Origin: Moraxella osloensis | GTDB taxonomy: Bacteria; Pseudomonadota; Gammaproteobacteria; Pseudomonadales; Moraxellaceae | Direction: 5' to 3' | DNA: 64,000 nt | NCBI RefSeq assembly: GCF_009867135.1 | Contig: NZ_CP047226.1 | Coordinates: 62,001-126,000, forward strand | Shown: positions 43,016 to 52,925 of the stretch, one piece after another | Layout of the letters: every line of letters starts with the position of its first letter | Numbering within the stretch: the stretch's first letter is position 1 | Program-made: the position numbers and the translations under genes | The notes under the pieces: generated by a model | The model's database searches: none | The model's input: the letters and a program-made list of their open reading frames with translations, nothing else | Told to the model about the DNA's origin: nothing

Positions 43016-44068
43016 ATGAATGCCACCATCAAAACTGCCGAAACCGACGTCTATCTTACCTTGCTGCAATTGGCGGAAAAATACCCAGTTGCCAATGAAT
43101 GGCTTGCCCAGTTGCCCAACTGGCTGGCTACCATCAAAGACAAGTCACGCTACGCCCATGCGCCATTTTATCAATCGCTTATTGAGCGCTTGCCCGTAGT
43201 TGACAACGCGCAAGTAGAGTTGAATCACCCCTGTATCACCGCCGCATTTGATTGGCAAGAGAGTGAATACAAGCAAACCCATGCGCTACTCAAACGTTTG
43301 ATGCCGTGGCGCAAAGGCGGTTTTTTACTGGGTCGAGATGACCTGCAAATCCATATTGATACCGAATGGCGCAGTGACTGGAAATGGGATAGGGTGTTGC
43401 CGCATATCAGCCCACTTCACGGCAAACGTGTGCTAGACGTGGGCGGCGGTTCTGGCTATCACGGCTGGCGTATGGCGGGCGCAGGGGCAAGCACGGTGAT
43501 TGTGATTGACCCATCGTGTCTGTTTTATCACCAGTTTATGGCGATTCGGCATTTTGTGGGGCAGGCTGACCGCAACGATTACGGACGCAACAGGGTGCAC
43601 TATGTGCCCGTACCGCTTGAAGCCTTGCCCAATCCTAGCTTGACTAGCGGGCAAGCAGGGCTGTTTCATACCGTGTTTAGTATGGGCGTGCTGTATCACC
43701 GCGCGTCGCCGTTTGAGCATCTTGAGCAATTATACCATCAGCTAGCAAAAGGCGGAGAATTGGTACTAGAAACCTTGGTGATTGAAGGGGATGCAACATC
43801 CGTGCTAGTGCCAAGTGAGCGCTATGCACAGATGAATAACGTGTATTTTATTCCCTCTGTTGCGGCATTGGCGCTGTGGCTGTACAAAGTAGGCTTTGTG
43901 GCGGTGCGCTGTGTCGATGTGGATGTGACATCGACGGATGAACAACGCAAAACCGACTGGATGGATTATCAATCTTTAAGCGATTTTCTTGACCCCAATG
44001 ATAGCAGTAAAACCATCGAGGGCTATCAACGCCCGACCCGTGCGGTTATGATAGCCAAACGACCGTAA
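43016..44068 (+). CDS. cmoB: tRNA U34 carboxymethyltransferase CmoB
   Basis: Transfers the carboxymethyl group of carboxy-SAM to 5-hydroxyuridine-34 of tRNAs, giving cmo5U that widens decoding. The 350-residue protein from ATG 43016 carries W-R-K-G-G-F-L-L-G, the motif [16 protein letters not shown] and [12 protein letters not shown], all CmoB hallmarks. AAGAG lies about eight bases upstream; a TTG-initiated extension to 42971 is unlikely. Together with cmoA it forms a two-gene operon. Confidence 0.95.
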   Translation: MNATIKTAETDVYLTLLQLAEKYPVANEWLAQLPNWLATIKDKSRYAHAPFYQSLIERLPVVDNAQVELNHPCITAAFDWQESEYKQTHALLKRLMPWRKGGFLLGRDDLQIHIDTEWRSDWKWDRVLPHISPLHGKRVLDVGGGSGYHGWRMAGAGASTVIVIDPSCLFYHQFMAIRHFVGQADRNDYGRNRVHYVPVPLEALPNPSLTSGQAGLFHTVFSMGVLYHRASPFEHLEQLYHQLAKGGELVLETLVIEGDATSVLVPSERYAQMNNVYFIPSVAALALWLYKVGFVAVRCVDVDVTSTDEQRKTDWMDYQSLSDFLDPNDSSKTIEGYQRPTRAVMIAKRP

Positions 44069-44148
44069 CGGTAACATAAACAAGTAACAAGCCTAGAGCA
44101 GTTTGAGGTAATGGCGTTTTAGGCTAGTGAGGTTTAGAGCAGCGTAGT

Positions 44149-44367
44149 TTAAAGCGTTCTACTAAAATACCACTCCAAGACCATTTTGATGAGAAAGCCA
44201 AAAAAACCGCCGCCCAGTGCCAAAAAAATCCAAAATGTGCCTTGCTTGCCTGCATTGTTTTTCTTTGAAATATCAAACATGATAAAAAATAAGAAGGCGA
44301 TAAAGATAGGCAGCAGCACATACATGCCAAGTTTGGTGATTAACTCATTAGAGACTAAAACAAACAT
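44149..44367 (-). CDS. DUF2788 family small membrane protein
   Basis: A 72-residue inner-membrane protein with two hydrophobic helices (K-L-G-M-Y-V-L-L-P-I-F-I-A-F-L-F-F-I-M-F-D-I and I-F-L-A-L-G-G-G-F-F-G-F-L-I-K) separated by a basic K-K-N-N-A-G-K-Q-G loop. This is the pattern of DUF2788 proteins of Acinetobacter/Pseudomonas relatives, of unknown function. The gene sits between cmoB (convergent) and argS (divergent). AGGATAATAAC precedes the ATG. Confidence 0.7.
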   Translation of the reverse strand: MFVLVSNELITKLGMYVLLPIFIAFLFFIMFDISKKNNAGKQGTFWIFLALGGGFFGFLIKMVLEWYFSRTL

Positions 44368-44633
44368 GTTATTATCCTATTATTGTCATCAGATATTACA
44401 AAATTTTAGCGCGTATTATACGCCAAAAAACCGCGTTTCCTTGTAATGGCATGTATCTTTTGACAGGATTATAATGAAAAAACCATCAAAAATTGGTATA
44501 TTGAACGCCAAAATCCATGCCCATCAATTGTGCGCGAGTGATAGCCTCAAATCGATGGTGATTCATTGATTTATCGTGCTTTTTTAGTTATCAACCCTGC
44601 AACAAAACCTGTAAGCCAACAAAGAGAATTTCC

Positions 44634-46451
44634 ATGTCAGAACAACAACCCGTCATTTCGCAAGCCTTAGCATTAGTGGTGGAATCACTAAAACAACAGC
44701 AAATTTTGCCAATCGATTGGGTTGATAACAGTACCATCAGCCGCACCAAAGACCAAGCGCACGGCGATTTTGCCAGTAACCTTGCGATGATAGCGGCCAA
44801 GACTGCCAAGAAAAACCCGCGTGAACTGGCTCAAACCATCGTAGCGATGTTGCCTGCCTCGAACATGATTAGCAAAGTTGAGATTGCAGGACCGGGGTTT
44901 ATTAACTTTTTCTTAGATGATAACGCGCGTTTTGCTATCTTAGACACCATCATGGAGCAAAAAGGCGACTTTGGTACATCCGAAGAATTTGCCGGTCAAA
45001 AAATCCAAGTTGAGTTTGTCTCTGCCAACCCAACCTCAAGTCTGCACGTGGGTCACGGTCGCGGCGCTGCGTTTGGCATGAGCGTGGCCAATTTACTAGA
45101 GGCAGTGGGCTACCAAGTCGGGCGCGAGTATTACGTCAATGATGCGGGTCGTCAGATGGATATTTTGGCAACCAGTACCTATTTGCGCTACCTTGAGCTG
45201 TGCGGTGAGCCAATTGTATTTCCCACCAATGCCTACCAAGGCGATTATGTCAAAGATATTGCCAAACCCATCAAAAAACAGTATGGCGATAGCCTAAAAA
45301 CCGCCTGGGAACATATGCTACTCAATGTACCTGCCGATGCCAAGTACCAAATCGATGCCAACGGCGAAAAAGTATGTGTCTCAGGTGATAAAGAAGCCCA
45401 TATTGACGGACTGATTGCCAATGCCAAAGCCAATTTGGGCGATAACTATCAGATTTTTCATGAAGCCGCACTTAGTACCATCTTGGCAGATATTCAAGAT
45501 GATTTGGCGGATTTTAATGTCCATTTTGACCAATGGTTTAGCGAAAAATCAATCCAAGATGCCATTGTGCCTGCTTTGGAATTATTAGAGCAGCGGGGGT
45601 TTTTATACCAAAAAGACGGTAATTTGTGGTTTAAATCCACCGAATTTGGCGATGAAAAAGACCGTGTCGTCCGCCGTGCCAATGGCCAATTTACTTATTT
45701 TGCCTCGGATATCGCCTACCACAAAGACAAGCTTGACCGCGGCTATGACAAAATTATTGATGTATGGGGCTCAGACCACCACGGCTACATCAAACGCGTG
45801 AAAGCGGCATTGACGGCGATGGGCTACGATGCCCAGCGTATGGATGTGATTTTGGTGCAGTTTGTCACCCTATGGCGTGGTACAGAGCAAATCCAGATGT
45901 CATCACGCTCAGGTCAGTTTGTGACCTTACGTGAGCTGCGTCAAGAAGTCGGCAATGATGCCGCGCGCTTTTATTATGTCGCGCGTAAACCAGAACAGCA
46001 CATTGACTTTGACTTAGAACTTGCCAAATCCCATACCAAAGATAATGCGGTATATTATATTCAATATGCGCATGCGCGTATTTGCCGTGTGCTTGAGCGT
46101 ACTGAAGAGCGTGGTATCAAAGTCGATGACAAAGCCGGCAAAGCCCACCAACATCTGTTGACCCAACCTGTTGAAACGGATTTATTGAGCTTACTGGCTT
46201 CTTACCCTGAAGTGCTACGCCGTGCTGCGGTCAACTATGAGCCGCATTTATTGACCAATTACCTCAAAGATTTGGCAAGCTTGTTCCACGGTTGGTACAA
46301 CGATAACCGTATCTTACCCAAAGATGGCGAAACCCCAACCCAAGATGAGCTTGACTTGATGCAGGCGCGTCTGCGGTTATCAAAGTCGGTACGCCAAGTG
46401 ATTCAAAATGGCTTAATTTTGCTCGGATTAACGGCACCAACCAGTATGTGA
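44634..46451 (+). CDS. argS: arginine--tRNA ligase
   Basis: Class I aminoacyl-tRNA synthetase that charges tRNA-Arg. The 605 residues comprise the Add-1 N-terminal domain, the catalytic H-V-G-H motif in S-L-H-V-G-H-G-R-G (about 133-141), the second catalytic region M-S-S-R-S-G-Q-F-V-T-L in place of KMSKS, as is normal for ArgRS, and a DALR anticodon-binding C-terminal domain with A-R-I-C-R-V-L. GAGA before the ATG is modest. The SPOR-protein gene follows by 59 bases, a common argS-ftsN-like arrangement. Confidence 0.95.
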   Translation: MSEQQPVISQALALVVESLKQQQILPIDWVDNSTISRTKDQAHGDFASNLAMIAAKTAKKNPRELAQTIVAMLPASNMISKVEIAGPGFINFFLDDNARFAILDTIMEQKGDFGTSEEFAGQKIQVEFVSANPTSSLHVGHGRGAAFGMSVANLLEAVGYQVGREYYVNDAGRQMDILATSTYLRYLELCGEPIVFPTNAYQGDYVKDIAKPIKKQYGDSLKTAWEHMLLNVPADAKYQIDANGEKVCVSGDKEAHIDGLIANAKANLGDNYQIFHEAALSTILADIQDDLADFNVHFDQWFSEKSIQDAIVPALELLEQRGFLYQKDGNLWFKSTEFGDEKDRVVRRANGQFTYFASDIAYHKDKLDRGYDKIIDVWGSDHHGYIKRVKAALTAMGYDAQRMDVILVQFVTLWRGTEQIQMSSRSGQFVTLRELRQEVGNDAARFYYVARKPEQHIDFDLELAKSHTKDNAVYYIQYAHARICRVLERTEERGIKVDDKAGKAHQHLLTQPVETDLLSLLASYPEVLRRAAVNYEPHLLTNYLKDLASLFHGWYNDNRILPKDGETPTQDELDLMQARLRLSKSVRQVIQNGLILLGLTAPTSM

Positions 46452-46510
46452 TATGATTAAGATACGCTAAAAACGCTGTAATATTACCGTATCCGATGTC
46501 GTAGGAGATA

Positions 46511-47239
46511 ATGATGGCAAGACCCAAAGGAGCGACCCCGCGTAAAGCGCCAAGCACGATGTCGTTTTTTGCTGCCATGTTAGTGGGCATGATATTGACC
46601 GTGGGGATTGGTCTGTTTGTTTATTTATGGAATCCATTTAACCAAGGCAAAACCACGAGCGGCGACGAAGCGCCGATGGTGCAGCCAAAGGTGCAAGACA
46701 AACCCAAAACCAATAATTACGAGTTCTATGACTTGCTCAAAGAACAGCAGGTTAGTGCTGTCCCCGACGAGGCCGCTGCCAGTCAGCCAGTCTCGGCGCA
46801 GCCTGATGTGGTGTTGACCCAAGCTGACAGCACCAGTGCGCCCAAATCAGCGAATGTCAGCGTGGTCGATAATCCTTTGTTGTCTGATGATAACGGTACC
46901 AAACCACGCACTTCAGCCAATAATAGCACGGTAGACACCGCCACCGCTGCCGATGACAAAAGCAGTGCCGATGCCATTGTGATTGGCAGTGAAGAGCCTA
47001 CGCGGACTTATATCTTGCAAATCAATAGTTTTGACAATGCCGATGATGCCGATAAACGCCGTGCTGAAGTACTAATGGCGGGGGTGGATGCCCAAATCGT
47101 CAAAAAACGCTTAAGCAATGACCAAACCGTCTATCAAGTCATCTCTCGCCCGATGAGTAGCCCAGAGATGGCGGCACAAGCCCAGCGGCAACTACAAAAT
47201 AGCCGCATTGATTCACTGATTGTCGAGCAGCGTCGCTAG
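46511..47239 (+). CDS. SPOR-domain protein (FtsN-like)
   Basis: A 242-residue bitopic membrane protein. A short basic cytoplasmic stretch (R-P-K-G-A-T-P-R-K-A) is followed by one membrane helix (about 17-36), a long low-complexity periplasmic linker rich in Gln, Ala, Ser and Asp, and a C-terminal SPOR domain (about 165-240, T-Y-I-L-Q-I-N-S-F-D-N-A-D-D-A-D-K-R-R). SPOR binds denuded peptidoglycan at division sites. Position after argS resembles ftsN in several gammaproteobacteria, but the FtsN essential helix region is not obvious, so I leave out the symbol. TAGGAG precedes the ATG. Confidence 0.8.
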   Translation: MMARPKGATPRKAPSTMSFFAAMLVGMILTVGIGLFVYLWNPFNQGKTTSGDEAPMVQPKVQDKPKTNNYEFYDLLKEQQVSAVPDEAAASQPVSAQPDVVLTQADSTSAPKSANVSVVDNPLLSDDNGTKPRTSANNSTVDTATAADDKSSADAIVIGSEEPTRTYILQINSFDNADDADKRRAEVLMAGVDAQIVKKRLSNDQTVYQVISRPMSSPEMAAQAQRQLQNSRIDSLIVEQRR

Positions 47240-47253
47240 GCTGATTTGCATAT

Positions 47254-47286
47254 AAAAAAACCGTGTTGTGATAACACGGTTTTTTA
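47254..47286. terminator. bidirectional intrinsic terminator
   Basis: A7-CCGTGTT-gtgat-AACACGG-T6 between the SPOR gene and convergent plsB. Confidence 0.88.
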
Positions 47287-47299
47287 TTGTTCGGTGGAA

Positions 47300-50035
47300 T
47301 TAAGCTTTTTTACGACTAAATTTGCGTTGCTTTTTGTTTTGCAGTTCAGTCAAGGTGCGTTTGATTTCTTCATCAGTCAGTTGTGAAATTTGCTGTAAGA
47401 TATGCATCACGTCCATGTTAAGGATAAATCGCGCGCTTTTTGCCATGGTATGAATGCGCGCATCAAATTCAATCTCACCGCTGGCCGACACCGTAATATA
47501 GCCCAAACGCTCTAGCGCATCCATAAAGCTAGTAAACAAGGCACGGTCAAAAAAATCTGGCATATCATCTTCGTATAGCACGGATAGACGCTGACCGAGC
47601 AGATGACCCAAATCAATCACTTGATCTTTGGTGAGTTTGCCTGAGCCTTGCTGACTCAGCAGCGCAAGTACCATAAAGTAGCGCTCTAGACTTTGCTCAA
47701 CTGAGTTGGCAAGTACTGTCAACTGCTGATAGCTACGGGTATTCGGCTCTGGCGTGGTCAGCATACGATGACCGTCCGCATTCACCCCTTTGTCCACGAT
47801 GATGTTTTCTTCGACCAACGTATCGATATGCTCACGCAAAGTGTCATTTAGGGTGCGCAGTGGGTATTTCAAAAACAACTCTGCTTGCAAAAATGGATAC
47901 ATGATACCCACCACCCGCTCAATGGTGTTTAGGCTCATGGTACCATTACGCTGTATCAATGAGGCGCACAGTGACGCGATGATATAAATATGCAAAATAT
48001 TGTTGCGAAAATAGCTCAGTAGCGGCGCTTGACCGTCCGCAATACGAATCAAGTCCCCGAGTACATGTGGGGTGCGCTCGATGAGTTTAAGCTTGACGCC
48101 ATAGTTAATAATGGCTTCTGGGCTTTGTTGGGTGATGGACACATCATCATCATACGGGATTTTTTCGGCGATACGTTGATACAGCGCCAACTGTTCACGA
48201 CAGCTTTGCTCATCGAGTGCGCCATGGGGCGTGTCGAGCAGTACCAAAGCTAGCAAAGTGACTGGGTTAAGCACCGCAGAGCGGTTGATACGCTGCATGA
48301 TTTTGATGCCCAAATTGTCAATCATTTGGGTGACATTGGCAGGCATATCACTATCGGTACGGTCTTTGGGTAAGGTGTTTGGGGCAACCTCAAATTTTTT
48401 CATAAAATCAGCTAGATACAGCGGCTGACCAAAACTGACGTGCACATGACCAAAGATGCGCTCGATTTTTCGGCTGGCTTTTAACAGACCCAATAACGAC
48501 TCAGATTCTTTGGGTTTACCTTTAAGCTCACCCACATAAGTGCCGCCTTCCATAATACGTTCATAACCGATGTATGTGGGGATAAAGACAATCGGTTTGC
48601 CCGCTTGGCGTAGATGGCTTTGTACCGTCATTGCTAGCATCCCTTTTTTGGGCGGTAACAAGCGACCTGAGCGCGAGCGTCCGCCTTCGATGAAGTACTC
48701 AATCGGCGTGTTGCGCATCAACATACTATGCACGTATTCACGAAACACCGCAGAGTACAGCGGATTGCCTTTAAAACTGCGACGCATAAAGAAAGCGCCG
48801 CCATTGCGTAGTATTTGACCTAGCACGGGGATGTTTAGGTTCTCGCCTGCGGCAACGTAGGGCACCCGTAACCCACGTTTATAAATCACGTATGACAGCA
48901 ACAGATAGTCCATGTGACTGCGGTGGCAAGGCACATAGATGATTTCATGGTCGGATGCCAGTTCGCGTACCCGCTCAAAGTGCGCCACCTCAACCCCGTC
49001 ATACAACTGTGTCCATAGCCAGGTCAAAAAGCGGTCAAAAAAGCGCACGGTTGCAGACGAGTAATCACTGGCTATCTCATTTAAATAACTACGAGCGAGA
49101 TTGCGGCTTTTGGCGAGTTCACGCGAGTTTTCTTTGCTATCGATATTGATGGCGTGCTGAATGGCAGGGGTATACAGAATTTTATCGACCACATTGCGAC
49201 GGTCTGATAAGTCAGGACCTAAGATGGCTTCTTGTTTTTTATCCAAATAACCTTCTAAGCGCTGTTGTACCCGTGCAGCGACGGTGTGTAAATGATGGCG
49301 GTCGTTACTAGCAGTATCAGTGGATGCCAGGCTATCGGCTTGCAGCGCAGGGTTTTTGCTAATCTCATCTTCGATGATGCTACGCAGGTCTTTGGGTGAG
49401 TGAAACTGCACATAGGTATCCCGCCCTTTGACCCCGATATTAAATAGCTGTTTACTGATGGTGGGTACTTGCCATTCATCAGCCGTGAGAAGGTTAAACA
49501 GCGAATCTTCTTTTTCTGGTGCGCGTCCCCACAAGATAGTGACGGGGATAAAATCAATGTGTAGTGTTGGGTATTGCTCGACGGCTTCAATCAAGCGTAA
49601 TAGGCGAGGTGAAAATACAGGGTTGTTATCAGACAGTTTTTCTGTTTTATGGTGATGCAAAAAAATCATTGCGGTATTTTCATCAATACCATGCGCCCGA
49701 TCGATGACATTGGCTAGGGCAGGGGGTAGGTCATATTGTTTGGTTTCTAGGTCAATTAAAATACTATTGCTACGAGAATACTCTTTGAGCACATAAAAGG
49801 TGAGTCGCTGGCTTGAGGTATCGCTATCGCTTGCTGGCGGTAGCTTATCATCGCTAACCTGGTTCCTGGCTTCGCTAATATTGGGGATGTCGCCGATAAG
49901 TTTGGATTTGACGGCGAGCCCCAAGAGTTTGCCAGAGACTTGTCGGTATAGATTTTTTAATAGCGGGGTCGCAGCAGGATGGGTACCTTTGTTTTTCGCT
50001 TCGGTAGTGCCTGAATTTTTCCCTACGTGAGTCAT
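47300..50035 (-). CDS. plsB: glycerol-3-phosphate 1-O-acyltransferase PlsB
   Basis: Inner-membrane acyltransferase that puts the first acyl chain on glycerol-3-phosphate, the entry step of phospholipid synthesis. With 911 residues it is full-size, slightly longer than E. coli PlsB (807). The catalytic block I is H-R-S-H-M-D (371-376), block II G-G-A-F-F-M-R-R-S-F, block III F-I-E-G-G-R-S-R-S-G-R and block IV V-F-I-P-T-Y-I-G-Y-E. The basic C-terminus (K-K-Q-R-K-F-S-R-K-K-A) may help membrane association. Divergent from tesB, suggesting a lipid-gene neighbourhood. Confidence 0.95.
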   Translation of the reverse strand: MTHVGKNSGTTEAKNKGTHPAATPLLKNLYRQVSGKLLGLAVKSKLIGDIPNISEARNQVSDDKLPPASDSDTSSQRLTFYVLKEYSRSNSILIDLETKQYDLPPALANVIDRAHGIDENTAMIFLHHHKTEKLSDNNPVFSPRLLRLIEAVEQYPTLHIDFIPVTILWGRAPEKEDSLFNLLTADEWQVPTISKQLFNIGVKGRDTYVQFHSPKDLRSIIEDEISKNPALQADSLASTDTASNDRHHLHTVAARVQQRLEGYLDKKQEAILGPDLSDRRNVVDKILYTPAIQHAINIDSKENSRELAKSRNLARSYLNEIASDYSSATVRFFDRFLTWLWTQLYDGVEVAHFERVRELASDHEIIYVPCHRSHMDYLLLSYVIYKRGLRVPYVAAGENLNIPVLGQILRNGGAFFMRRSFKGNPLYSAVFREYVHSMLMRNTPIEYFIEGGRSRSGRLLPPKKGMLAMTVQSHLRQAGKPIVFIPTYIGYERIMEGGTYVGELKGKPKESESLLGLLKASRKIERIFGHVHVSFGQPLYLADFMKKFEVAPNTLPKDRTDSDMPANVTQMIDNLGIKIMQRINRSAVLNPVTLLALVLLDTPHGALDEQSCREQLALYQRIAEKIPYDDDVSITQQSPEAIINYGVKLKLIERTPHVLGDLIRIADGQAPLLSYFRNNILHIYIIASLCASLIQRNGTMSLNTIERVVGIMYPFLQAELFLKYPLRTLNDTLREHIDTLVEENIIVDKGVNADGHRMLTTPEPNTRSYQQLTVLANSVEQSLERYFMVLALLSQQGSGKLTKDQVIDLGHLLGQRLSVLYEDDMPDFFDRALFTSFMDALERLGYITVSASGEIEFDARIHTMAKSARFILNMDVMHILQQISQLTDEEIKRTLTELQNKKQRKFSRKKA

Positions 50036-50220
50036 AGTATGCCTAGTGATTGCGTGAGTTTTTTCGTAAGTTTTTTAAAGATAAATACAAGGTTTAAAAT
50101 ATGTCTTATCATGCCATAGATTGATGAATTTCTAAACCTTATCACGCAAAAATTCTTGTATAATGAGTGACTTTAATCCATTTTATCTACCCAAAAATAA
50201 CGTTAATCATAAGAGTGTCT

Positions 50221-51198
50221 ATGTCAAACCAACCAGATATGCACCATACCCATACCATTGATATCACTCACCAACCACAGGTGCCGGTAACAGCCGTAAC
50301 GCAGCAGCAGTTTGAGCAGCAAGCGATTTGGCAACAATTGGTCGCGCAGTTATTGGAAACCTTAACCCTCGTGCCGTATCAAGACAATGTATTTATTGGG
50401 CAAAGCTACGACTATGTGGGTGCGCGTATTTTTGGTGGGCAAGTACTGGGACAAGCGTTGATGGCCGCCAGCCATACCGTAGAGCATTCAAAACCTTGTC
50501 ACTCATTTCATGGCTATTTTTTGCGCGGTGGCGATATCAATAAGCCTGTATATTACCAAGTCGAGAAATTACGTGATGGTCGTAGCCTTGCCTCACGTCA
50601 AGTGATAGCACGCCAATATGATGACGATAATCAACCGAGCATTATTTTTACCATGATGGCGTCTTTTTCACCGTTTGAAGAAGGGCTTGAATATCAACAA
50701 GCGATGCCAACGTATCCTGCGCCAGATGTGTTGCTGACCGAGCAGCAGCTCAAAGACCAAGTGGTAGGCAAAATCCCCGATGCGCTCAAAGCGCGCTTTA
50801 TGCGCCAGCGTCATATCGAAATCAAGCCAGTACAGCCGCGTGACCCGATTCATCCAAAAATCATGGAACCTAGCCAAGCCAACTGGCTGCGTATTCCGCA
50901 GCTGGGTAAACAGTCAATTCAAGTGCAACAAGCACTGCTCGCATTTTCTTCTGATTTTTATTTGATTGGTACAGGGCTGATGCCACACGGGATTAGCTTT
51001 ATGACTAAAGGGTTGCAAGCGGCAAGTATCGACCATAGTATGCATTTTCACCGCCCATTTGATATGAATGATTGGTTACTCTATAACATGTGGTGTGATA
51101 CCACGTCACAGTCAAAAAGCCTAAACCACGGTCAATTTTGGCAACATGGCAAGTTGGTCGCCACAACCCAGCAGCAAGGGCTAATGCGACTGCGCTAG
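50221..51198 (+). CDS. tesB: acyl-CoA thioesterase II
   Basis: Double-hotdog thioesterase that hydrolyses medium- and long-chain acyl-CoA. From the ATG at 50221 it has 325 residues; an upstream in-frame start at 50167 lacks a ribosome site. Features are the N-terminal hotdog with F-G-G-Q-V-L-G-Q-A-L-M-A-A and S-F-H-G-Y-F-L-R-G-G-D, and the C-terminal hotdog with D-H-S-M-H-F-H-R-P-F, whose Asp is part of the catalytic triad. The 5' extension (about 50 residues, His/Gln/Thr-rich) is longer than E. coli TesB. TATAAT at 50159-50164 is a probable -10. Confidence 0.9.
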   Translation: MSNQPDMHHTHTIDITHQPQVPVTAVTQQQFEQQAIWQQLVAQLLETLTLVPYQDNVFIGQSYDYVGARIFGGQVLGQALMAASHTVEHSKPCHSFHGYFLRGGDINKPVYYQVEKLRDGRSLASRQVIARQYDDDNQPSIIFTMMASFSPFEEGLEYQQAMPTYPAPDVLLTEQQLKDQVVGKIPDALKARFMRQRHIEIKPVQPRDPIHPKIMEPSQANWLRIPQLGKQSIQVQQALLAFSSDFYLIGTGLMPHGISFMTKGLQAASIDHSMHFHRPFDMNDWLLYNMWCDTTSQSKSLNHGQFWQHGKLVATTQQQGLMRLR

Positions 51199-51257
51199 TG
51201 ATTCAATAATTTTTGCCTTGTGTTAAGTTAAATAGTCGCAGTATGAGAGAGAAAAAT

Positions 51258-51731
51258 ATGTCCAATCCTCTAATGAGTGATGCTGCCCGCCATGACATCG
51301 CCCAACAACACAATCACCCATTAAAAGGCTTTGCTGTTATCTATGAGCAAAAAGTGGAATGGGGCGATATGGATGCGTTCAATCATGTCAATAACGTGGT
51401 GTATTACAACTATGCCCAGCGCGCACGTATTCACTACCTTGAACAAGTCGATATGTTTAACTTACAAACCCATACCGTGATTGCTTCGTCATCTTGCCAG
51501 TATTTAAATTCGGTCACTTTCCCAGATGTGCTTTGGATTGGCATTCGTGCCAAAAAAATAGGCAATACCAGTCTGACCCATGACTATGTTTACTTTAGCA
51601 CGGCCCAGCAAAAAGTCGTCGCCACCGCATCGTCCATCATTGTGTTTTTTGACCAAACCGGCAAAAATAAACAACCGATTTCTGATGGTCAACGCCAACA
51701 ACTTGCCGAGTTAGAAAGTCATACGGTCTAA
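51258..51731 (+). CDS. 4HBT-type acyl-CoA thioesterase (YbgC/FadM-like)
   Basis: Single hotdog-fold thioesterase, 157 residues from the ATG at 51258 (GAGAGA upstream). The 4HBT signature is clear: W-G-D-M-D-A-F-N-H-V-N-N-V-V-Y-Y-N-Y, with the Asp that activates water, followed by R-A-R-I-H-Y-L-E. It probably cleaves short or medium acyl-CoA or 4-hydroxybenzoyl-type esters; specificity cannot be read from sequence. It lies 59 bases after tesB on the same strand, so the two thioesterases are probably cotranscribed and share a terminator at 51749. Confidence 0.85.
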   Translation: MSNPLMSDAARHDIAQQHNHPLKGFAVIYEQKVEWGDMDAFNHVNNVVYYNYAQRARIHYLEQVDMFNLQTHTVIASSSCQYLNSVTFPDVLWIGIRAKKIGNTSLTHDYVYFSTAQQKVVATASSIIVFFDQTGKNKQPISDGQRQQLAELESHTV

Positions 51732-51748
51732 CTGTTACTAAAATTGTT

Positions 51749-51784
51749 AAAAAAGCCACAAGCTGCAATGCTGGTGGCTTTTTT
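51749..51784. terminator. bidirectional intrinsic terminator
   Basis: AAAAGCCAC-a-AGC-tgcaat-GCT-g-GTGGCTTTT, a two-part stem flanked by A and T runs, between the thioesterase gene and convergent ribB. Confidence 0.85.
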
Positions 51785-51809
51785 GTCTGATAAATTGCTA
51801 TCTCGTAAA

Positions 51810-52925
51810 TCACTCTTTGTGGTCTGGGTTGGCAACGGTTTCCACCAAGTTTAGGTCAAATCCTGATAACGCGTTGAATTTGAGCGGTGATGACAGCAAA
51901 CGCATATCACGCACGCCCAGATAACGTAAAATCTGTGAACCAACCCCAATGCTGCGGTAGGGTTGGTGTTTAAGCGGTGAGTTGGGTTTATCAGCGACAA
52001 AGTTATCAAGCGCTTCGCCCATATCAATCGCTTGCTGATGCCCAATCCATACAAATACGCCACGCTCTGCTTCGCTAATTTCTTTGAGTGAGGCATGGAT
52101 ATCCCAGTTACTCTTACCGCTGTTGGGTAGCTGCGCGGTGAATAAATCGCGCAATGGCTGGAAGCTATGCACCCGCACAGTGCTCACGCCTTCTTGTGGG
52201 TTGCCCTTGACCAGTGCCAAATGGGTATCCTCTGAATTTTTTTCTTTAAAACGATAAGCAGTAAACTCACCAAACTCAGTTTGCATAGGATAATTGGCAA
52301 TGGCTTCTACCGTTTGCTCATTGGCAATACGGTAATTAATCAAATCAGCGATGGTGCCGATTTTCAAGCCATGTTCTTTGGCAAAAATTTCTAGGTCATC
52401 ACGGCGCGCCATTTCGCCATCTTCTTTGATAATTTCACAAATCACTGCCGCAGGTTCAAGTCCTGCCAAGCGTGTCAGGTCACAGCCCGCTTCAGTATGA
52501 CCCGCACGGTGTAGCACACCGCCATTTTGTGCCACGATCGGGAATACATGTCCCGGTTGTACGATGTCTTCTGGTTTAGCGGTCGATGACACTGCTGTTT
52601 GGATGGTTCTGGCGCGATCCGCTGCTGAGATACCTGTGGTGACCCCTTCTGCCGCTTCAATCGATACCGTGAAGTTGGTGCTAAATTTAGCGCCATTTTT
52701 ATCCGACATAAGCGGCAAATTGAGCTGTTCACTGCGGTCAGCGGTGATGGTCAAACACACTAAGCCACGCGCATGGGTAATCATAAAGTTAATGTCTTCT
52801 GGGCGTACATGGGTGGCTGCCATCACCAAGTCGCCTTCGTTTTCACGGTCTTCATCATCCATCAAAACGACCATTTTGCCTGCACGGATGTCATCGATAA
52901 TTTCTGCCGTTGTATTAAATGCCAT
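51810..52925 (-). CDS. ribB: 3,4-dihydroxy-2-butanone-4-phosphate synthase with degenerate RibA-like domain
   Basis: Riboflavin-pathway enzyme: ribulose 5-phosphate to dihydroxybutanone phosphate. The 371 residues hold an intact N-terminal RibB domain (about 1-200) with D-D-E-D-R-E-N-E-G-D-L, T-G-I-S-A-A-D-R-A and H-T-E-A-G-C-D-L-T-R-L-A-G. The C-terminal part (about 205-365) is RibA-like in size and in V-R-V-H-S-F-Q-P-L-R-D-L-F, but has none of the three zinc cysteines of GTP cyclohydrolase II. It therefore probably does not act as RibA. No FMN-riboswitch consensus was recognised in the 5' region. Confidence 0.9.
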   Translation of the reverse strand: MAFNTTAEIIDDIRAGKMVVLMDDEDRENEGDLVMAATHVRPEDINFMITHARGLVCLTITADRSEQLNLPLMSDKNGAKFSTNFTVSIEAAEGVTTGISAADRARTIQTAVSSTAKPEDIVQPGHVFPIVAQNGGVLHRAGHTEAGCDLTRLAGLEPAAVICEIIKEDGEMARRDDLEIFAKEHGLKIGTIADLINYRIANEQTVEAIANYPMQTEFGEFTAYRFKEKNSEDTHLALVKGNPQEGVSTVRVHSFQPLRDLFTAQLPNSGKSNWDIHASLKEISEAERGVFVWIGHQQAIDMGEALDNFVADKPNSPLKHQPYRSIGVGSQILRYLGVRDMRLLSSPLKFNALSGFDLNLVETVANPDHKE

